Assembly (NCBI GenBank): GCA_002803225.1 | Contig: NXFV01000108.1 | Coordinates: forward strand, 1 to 42,837 | Source: Gamarada debralockiae | Lineage: Eukaryota > Ascomycota > Leotiomycetes > Helotiales > Hyphodiscaceae | Reading direction: 5' to 3' | DNA: 42,837 bases | Shown here: piece by piece, positions 1-9,909 of the stretch | Numbering within the stretch: position 1 is the stretch's first letter | How the letters are laid out: each line of letters starts with the position of its first letter | The notes under the pieces: generated by a model | What the model was told of the DNA's origin: nothing | Database searches by the model: none | Seen by the model: only the letters and a program-made list of their open reading frames with translations | Made by a program: the position numbers and the translations under genes

Positions 1-599
1 GAATTATAATATTTGAGCTGTTATAGTGTTAGAGCACCTGTAATTACAGCGGCTGATATCCCTTGATTTTTAGGTCTTGGCACTTTGATATAAGAATACC
101 TCGCTATATTCTTATGATTTCGGGGTCCCGACGGTATTCATATATCGAGGTTCTACCGCATGAGGTAAAGGTCGACGCCTCAATGACAGACAGGGCTTTT
201 CGGTGGAAGTGTTGGTCATTTGAGGAGACTATGGACGATCTTGTTGGGCAGTATTTGGAATTGCTTGAAAGCGAGAAATCATCGGCTTGACGGGTTAGCC
301 GACCAGTTATGCCTCTTTGAGGTCAAACTTTGGCCCATGGTGACTTCAGAGCCATTTCAATTGTATATCCCGTGGTTAGAGCGCAAATACAGGGTAGTTG
401 AATACATATCGGACTTTGATAGCTGTTGACCTACAAGAACCGGAGTTCCTGCTCCCTTCAGCCGAGAAGTTTAGGGTAAGTGAAGTCAGGAAATTGAAAG
501 CATACTAAAAAGAGACAGGTTCACGAATCCACCATCAAGCTTCATCCAGCTTTTGTACGTAACCTCTTTACGACATTGTACGCGGTGGGTATTAGACTA
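1..599. other. left-edge sequence, possible 3' remnant of a gene
   Basis: No complete gene is visible. On the plus strand two overlapping open stretches in different frames (about 63-290 and 220-429) read like ordinary protein (for example LVGQYLELLESE, then LADQLCLFEVKLWPM). They could be the 3' end of a gene running in from the left, joined by an intron or broken by a frameshift. No family is recognised. The piece downstream of about 430 shows no coding signal. Confidence 0.2.
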
Positions 600-1633
600 C
601 TACATCTTTGCCCCCTTCGATCCCTTCTCTTTATAGTTCCTCTCCAAGCCCACAATCAATGCTGTATGCCTACTAATCGCCACCAACAGCCCATCCTCAT
701 CCAAAATCCAAACCTCTAAGCCAAATCTCCCATTCCGCACCTCATGCATCTCCACCCTAAGAAACAGCCATTCCCAGCCATCCTTCCCCTTACGCGGACC
801 CCTCTTGACTTCCATCCCATAACTCAGCGTCGGATACCAGCACCCCGTCACCCCATACGCTTCCAGTAGAGGACCAAAACAATCAGCCAGATACGGCAAT
901 GAGGCGACATCGAAGAGCTTGCCGACGCCAGGTGCCCAGCGCACCCATTCTTCTTTAACGCTGGGTCCATATGTGGGAGATGCGCCCAGGGGATCGCTTC
1001 CAGGTGGGAAAAAGGTAGCGACTTTGCAGGCTGCAGCACGGCTCGTGAGCCATTCTTCGCTAACAACCCACTGCTTGCAGTCCTTTTTCTTGGGGACAGA
1101 GAACTTGTCTGATGGTGGCCGTGTGGGGAGACTCAAGCTCCGATTTTGGGCTTCTGTGGCGAGGCTACCTTGCGTTACTAGGGCTTCGAGACAGAGGTGT
1201 GTTTCGGAGTAGATTTTGTCTTGTTGAAGGAGCTGCACACGGACGGTAGAGAATTGACGGCCTAGTTTTAGGGGGGTGATTGATAGGGAGGCGGGACCTG
1301 GGGCGCTCTTGGAGAGGAATTCGATGTGGAATGTTGTTAGATCTGATTGATTAAGTGATGATTGGTGGGTTTGAAAGTAGACTTGGACGGCACGGGCAAC
1401 AAGGGACATTAGATATCCGCCATGAGGAACTGGGCCTCTGTCAGTGTTGAGTAAAGTATATAGGCACAGAAAGAGAACTTACCTACGCCGATGCACCAAT
1501 CGCGTTTGAGATCTGCGGTATATTTGGTGTTGGTCGATGGTGATGGCGTGGGGGCCGTTGCTTCAGAAAAAGAAGTCAAAGAGAAATTTGTAGAGAGGGG
1601 ACTCATATCTCGTTCATTAACAATCTCCTTCAT
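600..1633 (-). CDS. thioesterase-like (TesB/4HBT-type) protein
   Basis: Two exons, 1633-1483 and 1435-600, joined across a 47-nt intron (donor GTAAGT; acceptor at 1436), give 328 residues. Splicing restores the motif PVPHGGYLM at about residues 52-60, the HGG(Y) signature of fungal acyl-CoA thioesterase-like hot-dog proteins; without the intron the upstream exon runs into a stop. The C-terminal half (GCWYPTLSYGMEVKRGPRKG, then WLFLRVEMHEVRNGRFGLEV and an SRHTALIV stretch) fits the second hot-dog domain of this family. The family hydrolyses acyl-CoA thioesters; the substrate here cannot be told. No targeting signal is evident at the N-terminus, which is Ser/Thr/Pro-rich. The start is the first ATG of the open frame; Met10 is an alternative. 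Confidence 0.85.
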
Positions 1634-2667
1634 GCTAGACTTATTTGGGAACTGACTTTAATAGTAAAGTCTTAAATGTTGTAGTTGGGATTATTTTATC
1701 CTCTGAGGCTGTTCTTGTACATACTTACTTTCTATGAAAATAACACATACGTCGATTGGTAACAATTTAAAGATCCCGAGTCTCCCGAATGCAGAGGCAA
1801 ATTCGAACGCCTGTGTTACCATTAGTGGTTGAAAGCCACTTTAACGCCAAAGCTAATAGCCCGGTTCAATAACGTACCGTATTACAATTTCCATCCTCAT
1901 GTAACACAAGAGCAGCCCCGTTATGGATTATGATTTGTAGAGATCTAATGGAAATGGACAATGCTGTCTTTGTCTCAACAAACTTCAGCTGCGGCATGTA
2001 CTACCGTATTGAAGTGACCCTACTCTGTACGGAGGACTCGATCTTGGCCGCCGAAATGAATGACTTCTAGGATTTTCCAGTACGTATCGACAATTACCCA
2101 TAACCCTTTCAAAAGCGAGCCAAATATCTCGACCGCGAGAGTTTTCGGAAGTCCGATAATGCTGAGCAGAAGGATCTGCCTCTCAAATGCAACATACCCT
2201 ACTCAGGGCTTTGAGCAGATCTGAAGGCCGATGTTGTGGATGATATTGACTTCCCTAGACTTTAAACAGAAGCATTTCGTTAATTATAATTTTTTGAAGC
2301 AACTCACTTAATTCCAATTAGTTTCTAAAATGAACAGAATACCGTCGCAAACGTTCGAGTGTTCGATGGCCGAAAGATTGAAAGTTGTGAAAGAGTCAAA
2401 ATTGGGCTAAATAAATCAGCTGTTACTATTTCTTATTCTTCCCAGCAATATATAATCCAACAGAGTGATCCGTCTCATAGAAGCCAATTCAGCCCAATTT
2501 TCCCATCTCCACCGACAATAGTGATTTCAACACCCTTGATACCGAAATCAAACGCCCTTCCTGCTCCAAGGTCCCGCTAAAGCTACTCATCTAATAAACA
2601 AACATGGCCAGAATCGCTAGCAAATAAACTTGATCAAACAAAAAGACGATACAGTTCGCTGGATCGC
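1634..2667. other. intergenic, no gene seen
   Basis: Moderately AT-rich sequence with no convincing coding frame on either strand. The part from about 2360 to 2660 lies directly 3' of the DUF3494 relic and may hold further decayed sequence of that locus, but nothing in it could be identified. Confidence 0.5.
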
Positions 2668-3394
2668 CTAGGTGGTTGAACTAGTTGAAAGGGCTGTGAG
2701 CGCATCATCGATCAAAGTACCCGCCCTATTCAACGCACAGAGTGTACCCTCATTACTCGCCGCCAAGCCAACTAAAATCGTGATGTATGCCAAGATATTT
2801 CCATTTACTATCGTAGCTCCAGCAATCGTAGCTAAGGAGCCAACAATGAAGGAAACATTGCAAGCCTAAGCGCCATTGATCAAAACCACGTTAGAACTCA
2901 CTGCGCTAGTGAAAGTGGTGCTAATCTAGAAAATCCATTATCCATCGGGATTAGTGGTAGCATCTAGAAGTGAGGTGGCAGAGAGAGTAACTGCTGCGGT
3001 GGGGAATGTGTGCACGCCCAGAGGTAAGGTCAACCCAGCGAGGTCTAAGGATGCCAGAGCCATGGTAGGAACACGGCCTGCGGCATTATCGTAGGCTGTA
3101 AGACAGGCAGCTTCGGCGTTGGATGCGGCAGTGCCACCAGCAGATGTCGTTCCAGTACAGACCCCAGGAGGGAAACCAGCGATCGAAGTACCGGGATAGG
3201 TTCCACGGTCTCTAGTAATGACGCTGTTACCAGACTGGTAAGAGTCGTGGCTACGATTTCGCCGAATGTTTGGGCTAGTCCCATCACAATTGGTACTGAC
3301 CGTTTCTCGATGGAATTTTCGATGGAAGGATAAGCCAAACGGTGGGACTGTATTGGGCAGTGATGAGAGCGAAGGATACAGTGTTGCGCTTCAT
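2668..3394 (-). pseudogene. decayed DUF3494 (ice-binding-like) protein gene
   Basis: Reading the minus strand gives a clear DUF3494 pattern: SVITRDRGTYPGTSIAGFPP, then AEAACLTAYDNAAGR, ASLDLAGLTLPLGVHTFP, then a WIF-IS-TTFTSA block, VVLINGA-ACN, NGNILAYITILVGLAASNEG and TLCALNRAGTL. This is the full order of a DUF3494 beta-helix domain, the fold of many secreted ice-binding/adhesin-like proteins. The main frame carries stops at 2938-2940, 2926-2928 and 2866-2868; the last two sit where the family has Gln (WIFQI, INGAQACN), so CAG has become TAG. Near 3230 the N-terminal part (TFGEIVATTLTSL) continues in another frame, a likely indel. An ATG at 3394 opens a short hydrophobic start that may be the old signal peptide. 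The gene is not functional as it stands. Confidence 0.8.
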
Positions 3395-4109
3395 GGTGAT
3401 GTGAATTTTTGGAAAGCGCTGACCATCTCGAAGTACTTTTACAGAGGGAGGGTAGGATGAATGTTTAGAAAAGTTCGACAATGATTATTTTTTTGGATTC
3501 ATCGTGGTGATTGATCTTTATATAGGACAGTCAATCAATATACCAGAGGAAGTTTTATTTGCAGTATCGCCCTAGGGTCATCCATTTGACCCGGCGGTGG
3601 TGGAGAGTAGATCGGATCGAAATTTGAGACCTATGCTCTGCCTTGGTAACGGTTGTTTACACTTATGTCAGGTTCTGGCAATCCCGCGATTCTCTCCTCC
3701 TTAGACATCAATACATTTATGATTTTGCCTCACGATATCGTCTGATTCGACAGACATTCAGCACCAAACACATAGATGGACTTATGTTTTCAGCCATGAA
3801 CAATGACGATGACGCCGTCCAGAACACATTCCGGCGAGATTTACACGCCTCGAAATGATAGGCCTGACAAATCAAGCACTACATTTTCTGACATTTGCGG
3901 GTGGTGATTCTAAATAAATAGGCTAAGATGGTGATTACGCTAAAACATTAAAATCTTCGTACATGACGTGACCTTACTTGCATGATCAACTCCTCGGGGT
4001 AAATGCAGAGCGGGCCGTCCCCAGTCGCTGTGTAGGGATGCCCACGCTCCAATAGTTCCATCTCCCTGGGACTCTGAAAAGCAGAAAGACGTCATTATTT
4101 ATCTCACAC
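3395..4109. other. intergenic, no gene seen
   Basis: Upstream flank of the DUF3494 relic and left flank of the inverted-repeat element. A short plus-strand open frame at 3643-3858 has no recognisable similarity and is probably chance. Confidence 0.5.
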
Positions 4110-4589
4110 CACCAGTGGGTGCACTAATTCGTGGGACATTGGTACTTATTTTGTCCGATTTTACCGAAACCCCACCAAAAGTCAACCTTTTTAATGCTAC
4201 AATCCTTCAGCATTTTATATTCGAATAGTACTTCAAACTTAATATATGAATTACTAAGTAAGTTAAATCAATTATAATTTTAAAATATCTAGATTTCATG
4301 TGCTGTTATAAAGTTATTAAAGTATCAAAACAGACATTAAAATTTCACACCCAAATTCGCGAATATTTACTCTTCTTTTATTTTAGCTTTTTATAACTTT
4401 CTATAAATAGGAGATATCCAAATCATGAAAGTGAAAAATCTAATCCAATACTCTTCTTAGTATAGATCTCAAAAAATAGATAAATCTATTTAAAGATCGA
4501 TTTGTTATTAATTTATAAATTCAATGAGTTTTGGTGTGGTTTTCGATTGTTATGTACCAGTGTCCCACGAATTAGTGCACCCACTGGTG
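4110..4589. mobile_element. MITE-like element with 36-bp terminal inverted repeats
   Basis: Bases 4110-4145 and 4554-4589 are inverted copies of each other with one mismatch in 36 bp (core CAGTGGGTGCACTAATTCGT). Weaker inverted similarity continues inwards (CCGAAACCCCACCAAAA against the complement TCGAAAACCACACCAAAA). The interior, roughly 400 bp, is strongly AT-rich and has no coding frame, as expected of a miniature non-autonomous DNA transposon. The terminus CAGTGGGTGCA resembles the CAGTGGG ends of fungal Tc1/mariner (impala/mimp) elements. A TA target duplication expected for that group is not seen; the flanks share only CAC on both sides, so the superfamily is uncertain. Confidence 0.8.
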
Positions 4590-6402
4590 CACAGAACTCG
4601 GAACGTCCGCAGATTCTTCAGCAATATGCCATCTAGGGTTGAGTAGGATGTCATTGCAGGACTATGAGCAAGGCCGACGTTCGTTCGCTAAGTTCATGCT
4701 ATTTAGGTAGCTCTGGCCTTAGCATGTTTCTATACATTTAATCTCCCAGTTACTCATATACACGTTTCTTTGTCGTCTTTTCTTTCGAACTGTGAAGTGG
4801 AGGTGGAGGTCTGGATCGGAACATGATTTATGCGGGGTGGGAATCGGCAGGTGCGTTGCACACAGCGCTAGTCGTGAGTGGGCTTCTCGGATAAACCCCT
4901 TTTCGTTACGCAAAGCTAGGACGTGACAGAGAAACAGGGTCAATGAAAGATATCTCAAAATAATTAAGTTATCTAATAGGTTAGAGGCATCCATCATAAT
5001 GAAAATTTGACGAAGAGGCTTCAAATGTCTGAGTTAGGGATATTTCATAAGAAAGGTTGGGTACATCATTCAGAGAAACCAGCCCCACTGCAATTCAAAG
5101 TATAGAGAATCAAGGAAGTGTTCAACATTCATGCGCGATGATTCTCTTTATTTACATGCGATGAAATCTGTGGAGATAACACTTAGCCCTCTCATTCTCT
5201 TCCTCAGTTCAGCGGTGTTATGTTGTTTCTTAGAAATTGCATTTGTCGGCTTTGATTTGAACCTACTTAGGTCATATGGAAACGTGGATATCGTGTTCTA
5301 ATATTTTTGTGCAGAGTCCTATAACGTTTGGTGACTATGGAACCTTCAATAATATTATTGGCACCAGAAAGTAAGCCTTAATCAATTTTCGTCCTGCATA
5401 TTTGACAAAGGGGTCAGGAAGCGCCGCAAAGAGGGTGCGGATCCTTGGTTGGAGCACGGTAGATGGGCTTAGGTTTATAGGACGATAGACCTGCAGGATC
5501 CTGTCCCAATTCACTGCAGTGCCCATAAACTGGCGTTGCTGTGCTAGTGGAGCAGGTGGGGGCTGGGGCTTTGAAGCACACTGTGGAGAAAGGATTTCTT
5601 GCACAAAGTAGCAAGTCAGAACTGTGGCTGCGGCATTGGCTGAAATCTGTATGAACTTAGTAAGCCACATGTAACAGAGGCCACCAAAGGGATGTTCTAT
5701 TAAAGTCAAAAAAGCGCCAATGCGTATCTTATCACTTTATCTGCTGACCTGACGTACCTCGTTGTCGTTGGTATATTCCTTCCTTTACATCTTCGACGTT
5801 ATTACGAGGGCTTGCCGTAGGATACTCAGACCATGCCAACTAAACTACTCCACGCAATCCAACTACCTGAGCTTCAACTCCCAAAACGAACCACCCTTTT
5901 CAAGGTCATACCTCTACAACTCCACCCTTAGGTATCACTTGGCTTCTGGAAGAGAGCGCTAGGGTTTCGAAATCTCTCTTCACCAGTAGTCTCCAATAAT
6001 TATGACTCAGACCATCATCTAAAAGGTCATCAAGCATATCCAGCTTGGCATATGGAGCAATGATAGCTGTCTAATGCGTGGACGTGGATGGGGTTGAGAA
6101 GGCTATGGAATCGGCTTGACAGGACGTACTACCTAGAGTCCTAAATATCAGATTGAAACTCCGGTTTACTCGAGATATCTTTGGTTAGGATTTCTTTCGC
6201 TGTTCGCTTGGCAGTTGAACAGTTGGTGCCCCATCAACTGAGCCTCATCCGCTTGTTCGCCTCGTCGCTGAACCTAACCGCTGTCGGAAACTCGAAATAC
6301 GGCATGGCTGTTCGAGATTCTCGTCTGAATCGATGGATTGTCCACGTCGCATGGCAACGTCAACGATGGGATTCTCAAACCTCTTTATGAATAGGTCTCG
6401 AT
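4590..6402. other. long gene-free stretch
   Basis: No convincing gene in 1.8 kb. A minus-strand open frame at 5335-5709 has a Pro/Gln-rich segment and a hydrophobic start but no recognised family; it could be an undetected small gene or relic. The other short open frames look like chance. The right end overlaps the 3' flank of the next gene. Confidence 0.45.
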
Positions 6403-9031
6403 CTAGATTTGAACTGGGTTAGTAGGAGTAATCTAGAACACACCATATTTCCTCAAGGCAAAATATTATAGTGGCTGTCTTACCCTTTTGACTATAGAAC
6501 GTAATCTCTAACGCCTTGATCAATTTCTTAACCTTTGATCTTGGATCTGTCGCCATGGTCGTAGTCGTTACCGTGGTAGCCTGGGTACTGGCCGTAAGCG
6601 TGCTCGCAGTACTAAATCCAGTGTCTTTGGCTGTGAGTCTTGTAGGTGAGGTCGAGAAAACGGACGTCGAAATTGAAGTTGGCGATTGTGAGAGGTCGTT
6701 AGATATTCGTCTAACTTCGTCAATGCTGGATTTCCGTCTGTGGAAGAAAGATGGGCTCCTTTTTTTGTCCTCTTTAGACTCTGTGATCTCGTCGGCAAAC
6801 TTTAACACAGCTTGAACTTTATCATTCGTCGTGATTGTTTTGAAATCAGAACCTGGGAACAAGGAATTAGCTTAGCTTGAAGACTGGTTGGTATCATAAA
6901 AGATAAAAATGACACGGATTGATAAATGATGGATCAAAATCTTACGACAGAACTCCACAAAATCGAAATAATTGTCCTGATTTGTTATTGGACATTTCTC
7001 GGCCCAGTAGAAGATAGATTTAGTGCCGTCATAGTCTTGAACAACGCGGAGGATATTCATAACGCACGACTTGTGGTGGTTACTGCTATTCGCGACGTAT
7101 TGTGTCTCGGCACTGAAAACAACTTGGCGGCTGTTGGTTGCGAGATTTAGGACTTCTGTTTGAAGGGCGAGGCATTCTGGGCATAGTAAGCCTTCATTCC
7201 TTTAAAACTGTAATGAGAAAGCATGAAACCTGACTCACTTTTTTCAGTCGGAAGGACGTAGATAGGCTCTCTTTTTGGCGTGTAATGCAATGGAAGTTGA
7301 TCCTTGTGGACGATTCGGAGGTTTTCATGAGAACTCTGCAAGTCCAACATAGGTATAGAGTTTTTTTCAGAAAGCGAGTCAAGCTTCCCATTTATTTCAG
7401 TGGTGAAAGGAACTTGGGAAATACAGTGCTGGGCGTTTATTTTTCCCTCTGCATCTGCGAAATCAATAACTGAAAAATTAGTCCCGGAACTTATTAGATG
7501 TGAAACAATCACTTCGCAACGTTCCCATTTGTATTCTTTCCCGGAAGAGTTGAGCAGAATTCTGTGCGTGAGGTCAGTAGTTGCGTCTGAGTGGAAAGTG
7601 ATCAAAGACCGGGACTTACATCGGAGCAAACCAACTAGTTCCACCTGGTTGTGGCGAGCTCGTTGATAAAGCGGAAGAGCTTCTTGATGACCAACTTTTC
7701 TCTGACAACACGGGCGACTGCGTGACATGAGAACGCGGCCGGTAGGCTGGAATATTGAACTTGGCCGGTGCATAATCCAAGGGGCTTGAGTTTTCATCAA
7801 TGTCCGCCAATCCGCTTGAAGAACGCCTGAGAGCTTTGGGAGTAATGTTTGGCGGAGGAACACTAGCTCTCCTACACTGGTTCTGCGCCTTCTCGGTAAA
7901 ACGATCCCAGATCACCAGGGCCTTCGTCAAATCATCCTCTGCATCTGTTTGCTCACCGGGGTGCTCAAACTCCTGTCTCTTGTTTCCAATTGCCACCAGA
8001 GCTATGTTGATTGTTTGACACAGGTGATCAATAAATGCAATAATTGAGCGAGCGCTTGAGGGTGGCCCGCCGTGCTGTCTCATAACATGGTTCTCCATAA
8101 TCGTTGCGAGTCGGGAGAGGTGATCGACAGCCTTGTTGAAATTGAATTCGTCGAGCTTGGGTGGTTTTGAAAATGATGCGAAAGGAAGGCCAAGGCCACC
8201 GCGAAGAGATGCTGACGAATTGGAACTCTCAATCCTATGCTCTGACGCCGATTCGTTGAGTCGAGATTGAGATGACAGTAACATTGTCTCCCTCATCATT
8301 GCCATGGTTTGCGGTTGAATCCGTACATCTCTACCTCGAAATTAGCTTCATTGATCTCGAAGGGTTGCGTATTACTTACTCAATCTTCTGCCAAAGTATT
8401 GCACCCTTGCTGCGAAAGATTGGATCCAGTTCACTAGAGGATAACAGTTAGTACAAACCAAACTTGAACTCTCCCAAAGGTGTACTTGCCGCACATCATC
8501 TCGGATGCCACTTAGCTTCTCGTCGAGTACTTTGGAATACTCGATATGAATCTCCAGAACCCGTCTGAGTAATGTCTCCAGGCGCTCCAAGCTCCTCCGA
8601 TTCTGTAGGCCAAGATCCACAGATGCAATGTGAACTATACGGGTCACTTTCTGTTGGAGATCTGTTGCGTCATTGCGTCCATCCAAAGGCCATTTAACCG
8701 TGTCAAGGACCTTCTGACTTTGACGGCATAGCCAATCCCATGGCTTTTGTCCCCCTCTCTCAGTAATGGCCTCACCCTCCAAATGAGCGAGGCTGCCATA
8801 TTTCGTTACGAATGCGATGCACTGTGCTTTCGTCTCTTTCCATAACGCAACTAAATCTGTTTCATCACTTGGAAACTCATCCAGATACTTAGAAACGAGC
8901 TTCAGTTCAGCAGAGAAAGTAGAGTACTGCTGGACAGCGCCTTGAGGACCGTTGCGAAAGGATTCCACCACCGATCCGACTAAGTTAACGACAAAATAGA
9001 AGTCGCCAGGTGATAGGCCGAAATTCGCCAT
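6403..9031 (-). CDS. uncharacterised fungal protein, seven exons, 751 aa
   Basis: Exons 9031-8490, 8433-8380, 8330-7620, 7561-7239, 7191-6946, 6852-6484 and 6413-6403 join in frame to 751 residues. The start MANFGLSPGDF is the first in-frame ATG. Intron 1 begins GCAAGT, a GC-AG intron, with a perfect TACTAAC branch site; using it gives VRELDPIFRSKGAILWQKIE. Residues 1-180 (helical, SPGDFYFVVNLVGSVVESF...) resemble the N-terminal helical regions found on many fungal STAND/NLR-like and ankyrin proteins, but no NTPase follows. Then come a Ser-rich linker (about 200-240), a helical block, another Ser/Pro-rich linker, a second conserved-looking block around GKEYKWERCEVIVSHLI, a possible zinc knuckle LLCPECLAL (Cys547, Cys550), and a C-terminal part with a Thr-rich stretch. 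No function is assigned; exon boundaries are fairly secure, the 7192/7238 intron least so. Confidence 0.75.
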
Positions 9032-9909
9032 GGTAGCGGTGACTGGCAGATATCTCACGTAGGGGTGGCAAGGTTGTCGTTGTAGAAGCAGATTGACGAG
9101 TATGGATGATGAATAGATTGGGAAGGTGAAAGTGTGTTGAGGGACCCGACCCAAGGCTGAGGCTGCGAAGTGGTCGTTGGGATGAACGGGTTCTGCCAAT
9201 ACAAATTGCGACAGCCTTCGCCGAACTGACCAATTGCGAGTTTAGTCATCCCTTCCACAAAGTACTCCTATAATAATAGAATTGTCAGGTCAATAGGATG
9301 CAGTCCCGAGTGGCTGTTATTATCCCGAACAATCTAAGCAAGTTGTCGCATGCCCATGCGTAACAAGGCGCCCCAAACTTGAGCGAATCAGAATTGCCTC
9401 TCCGGCCACGCCCTCGCATCCGATCTATGACTTGTAGTTTCGACGTTTCGTTTGTTAAGATAAAATCCCTATGGACCCTCAAAGATGACGGCATCAAAGG
9501 TCTGTGTCAGGTTTGTATTTTGCTCGTCAATAGTCAAGGTACATGTAGAAATTGTTTTTCGAGGGAAATGCCTCACAGAGACCGGGCGAGCTTATGTGGC
9601 TGCGCTTAAGTAAGTGCATCAAGTCTGCCTTGGCGTTGAATAAATACGGGATGTGGCGCCTAAACCCTGTGATACACGCCAACCCCATGCCTGACTGCCT
9701 TGTCGGCTCTCATGGAATCACTTAATTACTGGCCAACATACAGTAGAATGAAAACCCTAAATGATGCCTTCCATTGCTTTAAGCATTCTAATCCATCGGT
9801 ATCGTCTAAAGAATTGATTCTTCCAACCAGAATCGTATGCCATAGCTGTCTACACCTCACGTGTCCGTTAATGCTTTCGCAAGGCTGAGGCTCGCTTCGC
9901 CAACTCTAA
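9032..9909. other. intergenic region between divergent genes
   Basis: Shared upstream region of the 751-aa protein gene (minus) and the phosphate transporter (plus). No coding frame is convincing; minus-strand open frames at 8985-9258 overlap the first exon of the neighbour in the wrong frame. It contains one CACGTG box near its right end. Confidence 0.55.
9858..9863. promoter_or_regulatory. CACGTG box upstream of phosphate transporter
   Basis: CACGTG lies 46 bp before the ATG of the PHO84-type transporter. CACGTG is the core site of the bHLH phosphate-starvation regulators (yeast Pho4, Neurospora NUC-1). Its position close to the ATG means it may lie in the 5' UTR; function is inferred from the sequence and the neighbouring gene only. 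Confidence 0.45.

Noticed and set aside
7147..7863. 238-codon minus-strand open frame as a separate gene
   Set aside because: Its middle part is exon 4 of the 751-aa gene; its two ends are exon/intron sequence read in the wrong frame.
8985..9258. possible extra N-terminal coding upstream of the 751-aa protein
   Set aside because: The frame is open but has no ATG before MANFGL at 9031; the overlapping frames do not join by splice sites.
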